From Naganishia liquefaciens (taxonomy: Eukaryota > Basidiomycota > Tremellomycetes > Filobasidiales > Filobasidiaceae): a stretch of DNA of 64,000 nt. Below are positions 35,773 to 48,745 of this stretch, one piece after another. The first letter of the stretch is position 1; each line of letters starts with the position of its first letter. Both the position numbers and the translations under genes were made by a program. Below the pieces are notes generated by a model. That model had not been told where the DNA came from. It did no database searches and worked only from the letters and a program-made list of their open reading frames with translations. Where the stretch lies: contig BLZA01000019.1 of assembly GCA_013423385.1 (NCBI GenBank), positions 310,001 through 374,000 on the forward strand. The letters run 5' to 3'.

Positions 35773-38700
35773 CTACAACCTCCGACCACTGCCAATAGGA
35801 GGTTTCGTCCTCAAAGCCGAGGCCGGTGTTCCTTGGGCGGGTGGTCCGGCCTGATTCCAGTGAGCTATCAAAGCGTTCACCTTCCGCTTCGGGGGATCCG
35901 CTGAATTATCCGAAGTTCCCGCTGGAATGGTATTGGACGCTTCATTGACAGCATTCGCATTCACATCGGGCTGGGAAGCTCTCACGAAATTGCTGCTAGC
36001 CGCGTGACCAGCAATGTTTGAAGAGCCGTGTGCGGACCGATTCTTCGAAAAGGATTCTGTCGAAAGCGTCACGGGAGACGCGCCGCGGCTTGTGGCCTTT
36101 AGTTGATCTGGTTTAATAGCGATCTCCGGTTTCTTGCCTAGAGGCGGCTTGTCGGCGGGCTGGCCGGACGCCCGACCATTAGTACTGCAAGTATCCAGAG
36201 CGCTCACGCCGGAAATGATGCCATCTATCGGAACTGGCTGCTGAGACTTGGGAATCGGATAGGTGGATGACTTGGGACCCGGACTCGGAGCTTCATTCTG
36301 GCGGCCGTGCAAGCTCTCTGATCGACCGATATCTCTAGAAGAACCCACGGAAAGTGATTGGTCTGCCCTCAAGCTTGAAAAGCCTGACCGGCTCTCGGAC
36401 ATTGGCGACGTCACAAATTGTCGCGTGTTTTCGACGACATCTGCAGCGTTTGAGGATGTACCATGCGGCGGTCGCGCGGACCAGCTTACTTTGGCGGCCT
36501 CTACGGGTGACCGATTTGCGTCGTTGATACTGCTATGCGTCTTGAAAAGCGCAGGTCGGCTCGATGCGGATGCAGACTTGAGAGACAGAGAAGCCGGTTT
36601 CGAAACAGGAGGGGGTGGCGCCTTGTGGCCAGACGTCGTCTGCATCGGCTGTTTGCTCGGTTGCATACTAAGAAATGGTAATGAGCTACCATCGTCGCCG
36701 GTCAAAAGATCGTGCGGGGGTGAAGGTTCTGACTGTCGTTCCCTCTCTTTTTCCGTTATGGGCACGACGGGCGGCAGCTGTTCAAGTGGCACAGGTTCGG
36801 ACGCGTTTTGCGCTGCCTCGATGGGTGGGGACGGCAGATCGACATAGTCCGGCAAATTGGTTTCGTTGGGGCTGGCTAGTGGCGAGAAGTCCATCTTTTG
36901 AGATGACGGCTCCTGTTGAGATGCCGACGGCGTTTCCGAGGGGCTTTCCGACAATTTGAACGCTGTGCCGGTTACTTGATTGGACCTTGGCAAAGGCACA
37001 CCGCCATTGATATCCCCCGATGGCAGGTGTCCTTCTCCGAGTGGCCCGCCGGTGAGGCTCGGCTGATGATAGGAAGGCATCGACCGCTGGAGACTGCCGC
37101 CTTTCGGTGGTTTAGACCCGTCACTCGAGACGCGAGTGGCAGAAGATCCGTACGAGGAGAGTAATGGTATCCGCTGCCTCTCCTCATTTGCCGCCGAATG
37201 ATCGCTGTTCAACCTTTCGAGTGTCGGAAATCTATCCTCGAACGATGCTCCATCATCAGGAGCGTTAGTTGACGGTGAAGACGGCACAGGATACTCTGCC
37301 TTGATAGTCGGTATGTTTGCAGTCTTTGAGCTGGACAGTAAAGAATCCTCCATCGGAGAGAAAGATGAATCGAATCCAGAGGATGAAGTGTTGATGCCAT
37401 TTCCGACACCCGGCTGTAAGCTCTTCGATGTTATCAAGGGGCTCATTTTTCGAGCAGACGCGGCAGCGGTAGTATCAGGAGCAAAGGAGTTTTCGAATCC
37501 ACCAGGTGATGAGGCCTGCCCGCGCGTGCTTGGCGGTCCTCCTTGCGGCTCAAACGCATCGGAGAAGTCCACGGCAAATCGTTTGATGTCGGTGACGAGC
37601 TGCGGTTGTGGCGATATCGAGTGCTGCCGCGAGGTGTTCGACGGAGCAGGAGAAAATGTTGGCTGTATTGGTGAATTTCCAGCGCTATTAGGCGAAAATG
37701 TCATACTTGGTGATGACTTGATATTCGCCGGGGGACCCGAAGCGGAAGCAGCGTGACCTCTCGTCGGCCTTCCCCGTCGTTGTGGCTGAATAGTTGCCGC
37801 AAGATAGCTGCCTGCCGCAGGCGATGATGAGGGGGATTTGCCATCCGTGAAATCCAGAAGATTACCGGACGACGGACTCGATGCATGGCGCATCGAAGAC
37901 GAAGAGGTATTGGCTTTGGGTTCAACAATTGTGGGTAACTGTTGCTGTTTTGGAAATTAAACCCCCGTGCGCCTGCAGAGGGAAGATACGCGCTACTTAC
38001 GTAGTTTCGACTGGGCTGTGTTCCACGCATGCGATGTATTGTGTTGAGGATCTCGAATACCGTAGGTCTTCTGGCAGGCTGATCGATTAGCATAGACGCT
38101 AATCAGAATGGCTGTGAGCTTCATATATTTAGCTGTGACAATAAGCGAGATCGCTTACCGATAACATGCTGGAGTTTCGGTGAATACACAGGAAAAGATG
38201 GAAATATGTATTTCGCGTTGACGATGGCGAGAGGACCGTGTTCTTCAAAGGGTGTTGTGTAATAACAAAGTTTGTACAGTAATACTCCGAGCGCCCAGAC
38301 ATCTAGAGAGAAACATGATGGTATCAGTGTCACCCGCGGTATTGTGTGTCAAGGATTCGTCATACCAGAGGGAAGTCCGACCGGCAAACCAAGCAACGGT
38401 TCCACCATTTCCGGACTGCGATACTGCAGCGTCGTATGTCGATTCAAGTCATATGCTTGTTCGTTGGCTTCCTGTTTATTTCGAGGTGCATGCGTGGAAG
38501 GGTAAGTTGTCGATCCGAAATCGCACAGTTTGTAGCGAAATGAGGAGATCGAGGATGATCCGGTTGGAACGTTGGCCGATATTGGATGACACAAGATATT
38601 CTCAATCTGGAACAATGTCGCATGACGACAAGGTCAACAAATCAGCTTTTGAAGGTCTTCCGAGTGTCAGTCGTAACGTACCTTGAGATCACGGTGTAAC

Positions 38701-39525
38701 AGGGGCTTCGGTAGTGAATGCATGAAAGCAACCGCTTCACAGACGTCGACAAAGATACTGAGAATTTCGGCCTCTTTCAGTCTGTCTCGGAGACGCTTGT
38801 TGAGCAAATCGATTATTCCACCACCTGCGGAATGACACCAAGGTGAGCTCTTTAGAAGTTTGCAAGATGGCTCTTCCTGCTCACCGGCACAGAATTCCAT
38901 CAAGATGAATACCTCCCAACCGGGACCCTGCCCTGACGTGCCTGGCGTTCTCCGCACTTCACTCCCCAGGTATTCCACGATCCACGGGTTCCCCCTCAAC
39001 GCCTTCATGACTTCGATTTCTTTTTCCACATCCTTCATCATATCCGGTGCTTGCTCTTCTCGAAAGGCCAAGCGTTTGAGGCAGTGCGTCGTGAGTTTGT
39101 TCGGCCCAAGAGGCTCATCGGAACGCGTGAGGTATACATGTGCGTATCCACCTGTGCACATATGCATCGCGTCAACGCTTTCCGGAGCACTTGCTATTGC
39201 AGAAGGACTAACCTTCACTGAGGTACTTTTCGATCACAACAGTATGATCCCCCACGCGTATTCTCTCTCCGGGCCTCAGAGTGCCCTTCATCGGTGCCGG
39301 CGCGTTGACGGGCGATGCAGCGGAACCGCCATAATATCCCTGCGGTCCTCGACCTCCAGCACCCGGAAGCATCTGTCCTGCAGATGGAATCATGTTGGAC
39401 CCCACACTGCCTCCCGGTGGTACCATCGCTGGTTGGTACATTGTATATGGCGCATTCATAGCGGGCTGAGGAGAGAGGCTTGGATTGTAGCCCGGTTGCG
39501 GCAACGTTTGAGGAAAAGCCGCCAT
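35773..39525 (-). CDS. ARK1: Ark1/Prk1-type actin-regulating Ser/Thr kinase (NAK family)
   Basis: NAK-family kinase related to yeast Ark1/Prk1/Akl1 and human AAK1, which phosphorylate endocytic adaptors and control actin patches. Start at [20 protein letters not shown]; a Pro/Gly-rich leader of about 80 residues precedes the kinase domain. The domain shows [17 protein letters not shown] (Gly loop), HCLKRLAF (catalytic Lys), [57 protein letters not shown] and [20 protein letters not shown]. This activation segment is diagnostic of the NAK family. The remaining about 750 residues are disordered, Ser/Pro-rich, with several PxxP stretches ([10 protein letters not shown]) that could bind SH3 domains of endocytic proteins. 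Around seven introns; the whole tail is one exon. No missing catalytic residue. Confidence 0.94.
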
Positions 39526-39964
39526 CGCGTAGCTTGGGATCCAAGATCAGGTAGGACTACTACCCTCAGATTGGGGTCTCGAGTGTGTCTGAATCGTGTG
39601 CGAGACGCCAGAATGTGACAACAAGACGACTTGGATGCTCGAGCGCCAGCCGCCTTGACCCACTGAGCCTGCGAGCTCTGGTGATGACGATCGTGCGGGT
39701 TCGCTTGCTTCCGCATCTTCGGCTCGAACTTGGGATCATCACCTGGCTCGGTGTGAGAGACTCTATGGAGATCTCTGTAGACGTCTCCACGTTTTTCCAT
39801 GAGTCCATGGTCAGTTCACTTCGACGAGTCCACCTGCTTCGAGAGCAAAAATGCCGCCAGCATCACGAGCATCTAGATTGCACATTGTCATAAATAGATA
39901 TATAGTGCTGTTCCGCTTAAATTGGGCTCCGAGTGCATGTGATCAGAGAGTTATCGCAACCAGA
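39526..39964. other. Intergenic region between the Ark1-type kinase and RPP1
   Basis: Both genes read leftward: this is the kinase promoter and the 3' region of RPP1. A minus frame over 39808-39456 is mostly Arg/Ser and overlaps the kinase start. No TATA box is clear. Confidence 0.45.
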
Positions 39965-41492
39965 TCAGGCCGCAAGCGCCTTGACCTTTGTGCGTTTTGC
40001 TTTCTCGTCGTCTTGCTCAGTGCCTAGAGCCTCGTCTCGTCTTCTTTTACTGCTTTTCTCGTCGTCGACCATGGCATTACCGCCGGAAGCGTCGGTATCA
40101 ACCATGGCATCCGTCGTTCCGGGTTCTCCGGGAACAATCTTGGGTATTGCTGTAACGCCCTTGTGAGCCTTTCTTGCTTCTATCAAGCGTAAAGGAATCC
40201 GGATCAACGTCCATACCAAGAGCGTCGGTCACAGCGACATCGGACTTACGGGCTTTCAGTAAAACGGCTTTGGGTGTATAAGCCACGGCATCTTTGGCTT
40301 GATTTGACGGCATGCCCAAAATGACGGCCCTGTAGCACGACCAGACATGAGACGCCCCATCTCTAAACGAATCTGTGAAAACACAAAAAAGAAAAACTCA
40401 CAGATTGATCAAGTCGGCGGGCGACCGCATCCCGACACCCGCAAGCCCTCCTGCCACGCCTACACCACTGGAAAAGACAATGCCCCCACCGCCTTTCCCC
40501 CTACTTCCCGTAATACCGTCCCGTCCTCCGCCTCCGCTGACGGCCATCACAACCCGAATGACCTCGCGGGCATTCGTCAAAAAATTTTGACGGTATTTGC
40601 GTGCCAAGGAGGGATCAGACGTTCCGAGCGCTTGGGCGTATGGTATTTCAAACTGTTCGCGGGAAAGGGGGGAGGGGGGTGATATGAGATTCGTTGGCGG
40701 CTTGGAGGCAAAGTGTACTGACCACCGCGCCATTCCGTAAAGCCGTCTTGATCAGACTTCTTTTCGCAAAGAACGGCATGCGGTGACTCTGGTGCAGCGG
40801 AAGCGAGATGATGGATACCTGTGCATGATCAATGAGTATTCCGTCATGCCTCGCTTATCACTTTGCACAGACGTGCCTGATTTGGACCTGGCTCTGTCAG
40901 TTTCAGACATGCGTTTGAAAAGGAGTTTACGGTAGTCGGTATGACCGCAATGATATCGTACGCTGACAGCGCGGCGGTATTGGTTGCGTTCTACCTAGAA
41001 TCAGCATGGGCTCTTTGTATAAAAGTGCCTATCTACCCACCAGTCCATGCTGTGTCGAATCGTCCAGTGTAATGGTCAACCTTGACAGCTGTACGAGTCT
41101 TCTGGATCCGGCTGCTTCTTTCGAAAAACGTGGATCTAGCTGAGGATATGGGACCTGGATCGAGAATGGATTCGGGACGACTGTGGTTGTCCTTGTTGAG
41201 GGAATGGAGTTTGCGACCAGTGTATACCCCACTAAAAGTTATGGGGAATCCAACATGATCGGCTCCTCGCCACAGATGCATTACCAAGTGCACACCTACA
41301 ATGACCCGCCAACGCAAACGTCTTGTCTGCATCCTCCTTTTCCTTTTGCGTCAAGCCTTCCCAGCAATTCCGGTTGACGTTTTCAACGGGCGCGACCACT
41401 GCTTTCGCCTTTCCCTTCTTGCTCGTTGCGGTCGTGGACGGACCGGCTCCGGGCGACGAGGTCGGGAATGGGAGGTAGAGATCGCAGTACAT
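39965..41492 (-). CDS. RPP1: RNase P/MRP protein subunit Rpp1 (p30)
   Basis: PHP/TIM-barrel subunit of nuclear RNase P (tRNA 5' maturation) and RNase MRP (rRNA processing). The start MYCDLYLPFPTSSP is the family N-terminus. Then come HLGYTLVANSIPSTRTTTVV, QLSRLTITLDDSTQHGL and the downstream exon FEIPYAQALG. That exon continues with LARKYRQNFLTNAREVIRV and GIVFSSGVGVAGG, the most conserved blocks of p30. MRSPADLINL and AVILGMPSNQAKDAV follow. The tail is basic and acidic, with SSKRRRDEA and EKAKRTKVKALAA acting as likely nuclear localisation signals. Two low-complexity inserts (Lys/Ala-rich near residue 25, Gly-rich before GIVFSSG) lengthen it. About seven exons. Diverges from the Spd1-like gene. 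Confidence 0.9.
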
Positions 41493-41915
41493 CTTTGCTG
41501 TCGAGCCGTTTAGTGCGGATCGAGCAGACTCTTTGGGGCGTTTTCAATGTTGACGAGGTGGGAGTTACACGTCTCTCGAATCCGGGATAATCTGGCAAAG
41601 AGGGCGGGACGAGTTCAATTGATTGCCTTGCAGCGATTGCGCGGATGGAAATTGTGAGACAGCTTATGACCCCGCAAATACCGCAGACCCCGCTTTCCGC
41701 GCGGCTTTGGGGTTCGATTCACATGAAAGGGGAATGGCGGGTGCGCGACGCGACTGGGCGTGAGCTTTGAGGTCAGGACGACGGTCAGACGGTGTCATTC
41801 GTGATGGCACAATCACCCCATCAGGCAGTTCATTCAAGCTTGACTCTTTCTCCGTCAACCTCGTGCATTCCTCACGGCAGCTTGTCGAACCTTGATATCT
41901 GCACCGTCCTCGGCA
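41493..41915. other. Divergent intergenic region between RPP1 and the Spd1-like gene
   Basis: A 423-base shared upstream region. It contains a GC-rich palindromic patch (CTTTCCGCGCGGCTTTGG near 41,691). No TATA box and no coding signal are seen. Confidence 0.45.
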
Positions 41916-42962
41916 ATGTCAACAGATACCGCTCCCAAACGACGTCTGCTCCGCCCGATAAACTCGCTACCGCTAAACGCGTCGGCCCATACGACAGAGG
42001 CACATAATGCACGGCAGGGCGTCAAAGATGATGTGTCCATGAGCTTGATGAATGTCGGATGGAGGGTTCGGAAGAGTGAGTTGCTTGTGGCGCGTTTTCC
42101 ATGCTCCTTTGACCACTGACGCGGACTTGGATCGGATGTAGACGTCACGGAAGGCTACAAGACCGGTCCTTCCCCGGCAGTTCCAACTCCACCTCGTCTT
42201 CCGCACGCCTTGTCATCGTACTCGACCGGCTCGGGAACTTTGGGCACGTCATACAGCAGTTCCGATGCCGGATCTACGCGCTCGACCTATACGAGTCCGG
42301 CATGGGCCATGTCGTCGTCCATCTTTCTTTCCTCGGCGGACGCGCTGTCGGCCGCCAAGACGGAGATGGAACAGGAGCGGTACCGGCAGCAGCTCGAGAG
42401 GGAGCAAATAGCCATGTTGAATTCACTCAAGCCGCGCCGGGATTTGATGTGTCTGGCGGACGTGGTGGATGTGGATGCGAACGCGAATGCCATGCGCGAG
42501 AATTTGACGCCGTCGTCGAGGCTGTCGACGTCGCCCATCGAGGTGCCAAGAACAGACAACTATCACCTCTACTCTGCTTCGCGGGCAACACCCACGATGG
42601 CCGTCAAGGAGGAACCCTATCACCCGGAGAGAGGCCGGAAACGACATACAGTCGAAGAGGATGAAGGTGAGGCGACAGAAGTGGAAGACGATGATGCCGA
42701 CATGGATGCGGATGCAGCAGCCGCGGAACACCTTCCATCACACCGGCCCATCCGCCCGATGAAACGCAGTACTGCAGCGCCGACAGCTTCCGCTTCCAAA
42801 ACCCTCGCCGGCGGAAGCCGACAAAGACTGCGTCCAACACAGTCGGCGCCTGTAGCATCGTCTTCAGGCTACTTGGGAACGATACAGTCATCGGAAACGA
42901 CCGAGAGGGAAGTCGTATTCGAGGGAGGGCTGAGCGGATGGGTAGGGAGGACGGACTTTTGA
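41916..42962 (+). CDS. Spd1/Dif1-like ribonucleotide reductase regulator
   Basis: Two exons (41916-42075 and 42142-42962) sum to 981 bases, 326 residues. The diagnostic segment crosses the splice: VSMSLMNVGWRVRK then NVTEGYKTG, matching the Hug/R-type motif of Spd1, Dif1 and related RNR inhibitors. These proteins control the location or assembly of the small RNR subunit. The N-terminus KRRLLRPINSLPLNA is basic. After the motif, a Ser/Thr-rich region (STGSGTLGTSYSSSDAGSTR), a short coiled coil (EQERYRQQLEREQIAML), a Lys/Glu patch and an acidic run (EDEGEATEVEDDDADMDADA) follow. Yeast members are near 120-130 residues, so this protein is much longer. Start chosen at MSTDTAPKRRLL. The family call rests on a short motif. 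Confidence 0.72.
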
Positions 42963-43539
42963 TTTGATTTTCGCGCGTTTGTATCTACCTTGTATCTATA
43001 GAACCGCTCGTTGGCACTTGAGAGCGGAGGGTTGTAATGCATTCGGGAAGGGAAGTCGCGCTGGGTCGTGCTGCATGCAGTGGTACATGTGTGCGGAAGA
43101 CGGTTTGCATCTACCGCGCCCATTGCGAAATACAAATAAATAAAGCGCTCTTGTTGGTTGGCGTCGCTGTCGCTGTCTCAGCCCGGCCGGCGCGGGTCGA
43201 TATCGGCCAACATCAGCATCCGCGCGAGCTTCTTCCATTCGAGGCTGAGCCTTGCGCTGCGTCGACGACGGAAAACTGCCAGGCGGACCAGACACGGTGA
43301 CTACCTGGCCTGGCCTGACCTGACCTTGTTCGCAAAGGGCCAGCCCCCCTGAATCCGGTCGACGCAACGCGCGGCAACAGACAGTCCATCCGATATCGGT
43401 CGCGCTCGGATAGGAACACGCCGCATTCGCATTCTCGGCGTCGTCACACCACAGTCAAGCAGATAGCAGATGCGGATCACGACCATTCCTTTACGCACAT
43501 CGTCTCCTATCCGCTACTGCAGAGACGTCATATCAAGAG
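42963..43539. other. Intergenic region upstream of EOS1
   Basis: Holds the 3' region of the Spd1-like gene and the EOS1 promoter. Frames on the minus strand (43,000-43,500) are Arg/Pro-rich and unlikely to be real. A repeated CTGGCCTGGCCTGACCTGACC patch at about 43,304-43,324 is a small imperfect repeat. Confidence 0.45.
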
Positions 43540-46108
43540 ATGGCCGGACTCGAGGAGGCTCGGAGGGCATCTCTGCCGATACAGCCAGGCACCAGAGGAC
43601 CGACTCCCTCTCACGCGCTGTTGCAAGGTAAGCCTTTTCAACGATATCTGCTTTCGTCACCTTGCGCTGATGAAACGGACACAGGCAACCTTTATGGCAG
43701 TCACGGCAATCTACATCGTCCGGAATACTGGCTTAATGCTGGCGCACGGCAACAAGGCAGCATTCCAGGTGCACGACAATCCGTCAGCGAGAGTGATCCC
43801 GGCTCGGGCCGGGAAGCCAGCCCCGATCACAGCGATACCGACTCTTCCTCGGGCGAGGCGACGATAACCGCAGGACCGACGAGTAAAGGCAACTTGATCG
43901 GTCGGGCCGTAGCAACGGCGGCGAATGCTGCTGCTTGGAAGCGACATGATGGGATGGATGAATGGTTTGACGAAAGGGGATACACGATCGAGGAATATCG
44001 AGCAGGCCCGTCAACGGTATCAAGCCTGACGAGGAGTCGGAGCAATCCTCCGGGATCCTTTCAAAGAACATATCAGCCGAGCGCTCATCAAGGATTGGCC
44101 CATGACACGGGAGCGCCGCAGCGGAATACGCGCAGCGGGCCGCTGCCCGAACACCACCAAAGAAAGGATTCTGTCAATCGGCGTTGGAGGCCCACAGCTA
44201 CGGCAGAACCGACGAGACATTCTCAGGCTTTTACGACTTCGATCCCGCCTCGTCCCGCGCGGTCGGCCATCACAGTACAATACATGTACCCGCATTCGGC
44301 AACGTCCTCAAACACTGCTCATGTACACCATTCATCCGTCGACAAAACGGTGCCGTCAACCCCTAATGTCGCTCAGGGCTTTGCGCGAAGTGGGCATTCT
44401 TCTTCGACTACTTGCACGCCGATTGCCATCAAGGCAAGCGCCGACCAAGAGATGCGTTGCCGCAACCACGAAACAACCGTCTCTCGTACCGCATCCCTGC
44501 CGAAAATGTCTCGTCTTCATCGCCTCTCGCCCATCACCCCGATGCACGCCTTGCAGGGGGAGTCCAGCGGTTCCACAGCACCTCATGCGCAGGGCCCAGG
44601 TGTTGTAGCGACCGAGGCAGACGATAGCTCAGACCCAGAAGGCATTTTTATGGACGCCTCGCAATCGCGGCGCAAGCGGTCACTCCGGAGGCGCAAAGCC
44701 GCAAGCGATGGTTCACGGACGCCCGTGTCTCCGGCCATCTCTCTGACCAGCGTTTCTCCCCCCATCTCTTCCGTTTCGTCGTCTCTCAACGCTTCACCTA
44801 TATCCAGTCTCCTAGGTCATGTGTCTCACAGCAGAAGTACCGCCTCGGGGGACTATCAGCAAGACTATGCCGCGCGGACGGAACTCAAGAAACGTCGAGG
44901 TGATCCTCAGAATCCATATCAGCCGCCACAAGCATTGCATTCTGCATATGCATATCATATTCCCCCACGTCTTGCCCATCAACCACGCAGCGACTTTTCC
45001 GCCGCTTCCACCTCTGGCGGCTCGGCCGAGATCTCGTCGGGATACACCGAGAGCGCAGACTCGGGAGACACGCGATCGGATTTGGATTCGCCCGGGGCGC
45101 TCGGATTATCCTTGGGCGCCGCTGCAGAGACGGGCGGTCGGTATCGCAAGCAGTCGAGGTTGGCGCAAGACTCGTCGCATCTTCGATCAATGGCTGATGC
45201 AGCCCAGTGGGATAGTGCTGTAAGTCTCTGGCTAGCTAAATGAGGCAAGGATGAAAGCGATATACTGATGCGTAACCCTGGCAGTATACCGATACGGCGC
45301 ATTCCCCATCACCGATTCTTTCTGCTTTCGAGACGGATAATCTGCCGCCCTTGAATCTGCCGCCACAGGCGAAAGGTCTAGCGCAGTCATCCAGGTTCCC
45401 AACCCTGATCCTCATGCTGCGACTGCTCGCTGTGGTGCCCGCGATGCTCGGCGCATTGCGCCTTATGTGGGAGGCCGTTATTCCTTCTTCAGCGACTCTC
45501 GGGCATGTCGGGCATTCCGCCGGGGACAATTTGATGTCGCTGCCTTGGGTGAGCTCACCCGTCGAGTCAATCAGGCTCTCAGCTGACAGACTGCTTAGGC
45601 TGCGTTGACTGGCATGTTCTGCTTTGAGCTCACGACGGGTCTCACGCACCGTTGGCTACTCTACTACTCGTTGGGGCCAACTCTGTTGCGTCTCGTGTCA
45701 CTTCAGTCAATCTGCTGGCCTAGCACTTTCATCACGCTGAAATATTTCGGCGACTTTGACATCTTGTTCGCGTGGATCGTGGTCGCTACAACGACAGCAT
45801 GCTCCAGATCCGTACAAATATGGGTTACAAGTAACGTCCCAGAGATCTCGGGTCGTACGTTGAAACCGGGTGCCCTCGCCCCGGCTACCGGTTACAAGGG
45901 CGAGCACGGGGCAAGAGGCAGCAAGGACGCGGTCGATAGAAACCGAGAAGCTAACGATCCGTATCGGAAGAAGAGCCGACAAGCCATGCATATCTGGCTA
46001 AGGGAGAGAGTTTGGGATTGGAATCAAATTATTGGCGCGGTCTGGATCCGGGTAGGGATATTGTATATCATGACAACGGCGTACTTGATCTGCCATAGGC
46101 ATCTGTAG
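43540..46108 (+). CDS. EOS1: Eos1-like ER membrane protein (N-glycosylation)
   Basis: Eos1 is an ER membrane protein linked to N-glycosylation and oxidative stress tolerance in budding yeast. The membrane part is C-terminal: RFPTLILMLRLLAVVPAM, ALRLMWEAVIP, then LTGMFCFELTTGLTHRWLLY, FWEC-like polar loops, STFITLKYFGDFDILFAWIV and a last helix VGILYIMTTAYLI. It ends LICHRHL. The first about 560 residues are a disordered, Ser/Pro/Arg-rich extension with an internal basic run (SRRKRSLRRRKA) after DDSSDPEGIFMDA. A 57-base in-frame intron near 43627-43683 separates the first exon; further introns lie near 45222 and 45550. The long N-terminal extension is the main difference from the yeast protein. 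Neighbouring genes on the right also serve the ER. Confidence 0.82.
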
Positions 46109-46456
46109 CATGGACTATCTACCACACTGTATCTATACACGACATGTATTCAGACTGCGATACATTGGAATCTGTGAACAGGGCGTCGCTGTTTGTCGAG
46201 ATGATGATACGCAGTAGCCCTCTTCAGGAGTCTCCACAGGTTTGTCTAGATATAGTTGACGTCTTCTCATTGAAACACCGGAATGCGAGCTGTCCGCCGA
46301 AAGACACTTGGTCCAAAGAGGCAACATGCTTGTTCATGTCATTTTAATATTGTTACAGCCCTTTCCCTTGTGAAGGCTCCCGATACCTGCATTCCCAAAC
46401 GTTCTCTCCGTCTTACCCAAATGGATCTGGATCATCCACGTTGTCGGAAAGCATTC
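46109..46456. other. Convergent intergenic region between EOS1 and calnexin
   Basis: Contains the 3' ends of the two ER genes. Small frames on both strands have no support. Confidence 0.5.
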
Positions 46457-48541
46457 TTACAAATCACTCTTTCCGGCAGCATTTCGTTGGGTCAAACCCT
46501 CCTTGCCCTGTACCTCAACACCCGCCGTCTTCAGTGCCTTTGCCTCCTTTGTGCTCGCGGGCTCCACCGGCTTGACGGCTGTTTCGGAGCTGGTGGTGGC
46601 GGGCTCGACCTTGGACTTGACGGTGGTAGACTTCTTGACCTGAATCGTGGGTTTGCTCGAAGAACCGATGAGACCGAACAAAGCACCAAGCATGCCCAAC
46701 AACGTGAACAGGGCAGCGACGAGCCCGGCGGCGGTTTCTGGCATGGCGGAGATGGCGAGTTTCGGGTTGGATTGGAAGAGATCTACGCAGATGGGCATAA
46801 TGAGTTAATCGCTCGCTATCGACGTCACCAATGACTTACTGGCAAACTGGTAGACCTTGAGCTTCAAGGTATCGATCGTGGACAGCTTGTTCTCCTCGTC
46901 TTCGTCGGCATCACCGTCTTCCGCGAGCTCTCCGGCGTGCTTGATGTGATACGTCTCCTTGGCAAACTTCTTGGCATCATCGGCAGAGTGACCAACGTAA
47001 ATGTTGTCGACTACACGGCACTTCAGTTGATTTGCATCTGTGGTTCGTAACAACAGTGCTTACACAAGATGTCATCCGTCATCGTCCAAAGCTCGAATCC
47101 GACACCGCCCAGAGGCTCAAAGTCCGCCGGGTGCAAGTCCTCGTAGTAGTGCGGGTTGGGGATCTGTCGCGGATGCCATTCGCCCTTGTACGCCGGGTTC
47201 TCCTTCTTGGGTCGGACCCACTTGCCCTGTTGCCAGATGATGTGTCAGCTCTAGAGGCCCGGCTGCCCTGAACACAGGCACCATACCTTGTATGCCGGGT
47301 TCTTGATCACCGGCTGCTCCCACGGTCCGCATCCAGACACTTCCTCGCAAACCGGGTTCGGCACCATGTCCGGCACCCAATCTCCATCCTCTTCATCATC
47401 CCATTCTTCAGGCTTTTCCGCGTTCGGGTCCGGGATCATCTTGGGCTCTTCTGGCAGCCAGTCAGCGGGCATGGTCGCGGTTTCGTCAATGATGGTGGGC
47501 GGGGCGTTTTCGTCCCAGTCGGCGGGCTAATTGGGGTGAGTGGTGAGTGGTCAGCGGAAGCGGACGCAAGAGGAACCTAGGAGGAACGCACCTTGGTGGC
47601 GTCCATGTCGTCGATGAGAGGCTCATCCACCCAGTCGGCAGGCTTGACATCCGTGGGGTCATCGATTTCCTTAGGCGGCATCACGGGCGGATCAAAGTCC
47701 TCCAACAGGCTACCCGACTTGACCGACTCGTCATTGATCAAGATCTCGTACGTGTTGTCCGGGTTGACGACCAACGTGTACAGCGCCGTGTGCTTGCCAA
47801 TCTTGGGCACGGGCGGGTTCTTCAAGTGCTTCTCCTCGTATTCACCAGTGATGGGGTTCTTGTGGCGGAAGATGAAGTGCACTTTATTTGTCGCGCCGCA
47901 CTTGTCCGGGCCAAACATGATGGTGAACGGCGTCTTGTCGGTGAAATCCTCGCCAGCACGGAGACCTTCGCCAGGGTTCTCGGTGAGAAGCTTCAGGTAA
48001 GCACCACCGCATTCGAGGCCCTTCTGAGTCTTGACTTCGTACTGGACGACGAGCGGCACACGCTCCGGTTCGTCAGCTTTGGTGCCCTTGACGGAGATGG
48101 GCTCGGGGAAGACGGCCGAGATGGCATGGTGGGCGGCCTTGGATTCTGGTAGCGGAGAATAAGCTTCTCCTTCATATAGAGGGGGAAAACCAAGGACGTA
48201 CTCATGACCAAACCGGCATCACCATCGATGCCCTTGACGACCTCGGGCTCCTCGACGCTCCATTGACCGACATAGGACATGATCTCATCGCCGACGGGCG
48301 TCTGCTTGGTCGCCTGACTGACGGTCCACCGCGACGTCCAGTCCGGTGTGAACTGCTCGACGAATGGTGCTTGAACATGCGAGGCCTGGGTGATGGGAGA
48401 ATGCTTCCAATCAGGGTGTGAATAGGAGATAGGATGCACCCGACGTACCTGGAAGACGGGCTTGTCGACGCTGTGCGCGTGCACGCCCGCTGCGGCCGAG
48501 ATGATCAATGTGCTTGCGGCTCCAATCGTGTTTCCTCGCAT
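46457..48541 (-). CDS. CNX1: Calnexin, ER lectin chaperone
   Basis: Membrane-bound lectin chaperone that holds monoglucosylated glycoproteins for folding. A signal peptide ([10 protein letters not shown] end) precedes the globular lectin domain: [60 protein letters not shown] and [19 protein letters not shown]. The P-domain follows with type 1 repeats ([42 protein letters not shown]) and type 2 repeats ([46 protein letters not shown]). After [20 protein letters not shown] comes the TM helix [17 protein letters not shown] and a cytosolic tail of about 55 residues. The TM helix distinguishes it from calreticulin. Glycan-binding Cys pairs are present. About six introns. Starts with [10 protein letters not shown]. 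Confidence 0.97.
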
Positions 48542-48600
48542 GGTGGGCAGACTATGTGGGTTGACGATACTCGTGTCCGTCCGCCAAGCACGCCACTGGT

Positions 48601-48608
48601 GTTATATA
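48601..48608 (-). promoter_or_regulatory. TATA box of the calnexin gene
   Basis: TATATAAC on the minus strand, 60 bases upstream of the calnexin ATG. It lies in the 204-base gap between calnexin and the TANGO2 stop. The short spacing implies a very short leader. Confidence 0.4.
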
Positions 48609-48745
48609 GCTCGGCGCGTGATGACGAACCAGCTTCGCGACGGTTCGGTTCAACGTGGAAGACGGACATTGGCGCGGGAATGTCCGCTACAGTGGCGAAT
48701 CAAGGTATCCCAGCTGGTGTCCCTCTACAACCTAAATCCCCTCGG

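Noticed and set aside
36263-37756. Plus-strand frames opposite the Ark1-type kinase tail
   Set aside because: Antisense shadow of a low-complexity exon; no start context or family match.
47547-48152. A 201-codon plus-strand frame opposite calnexin
   Set aside because: It overlaps strongly conserved calnexin lectin-domain codons on the minus strand and has no domain of its own.
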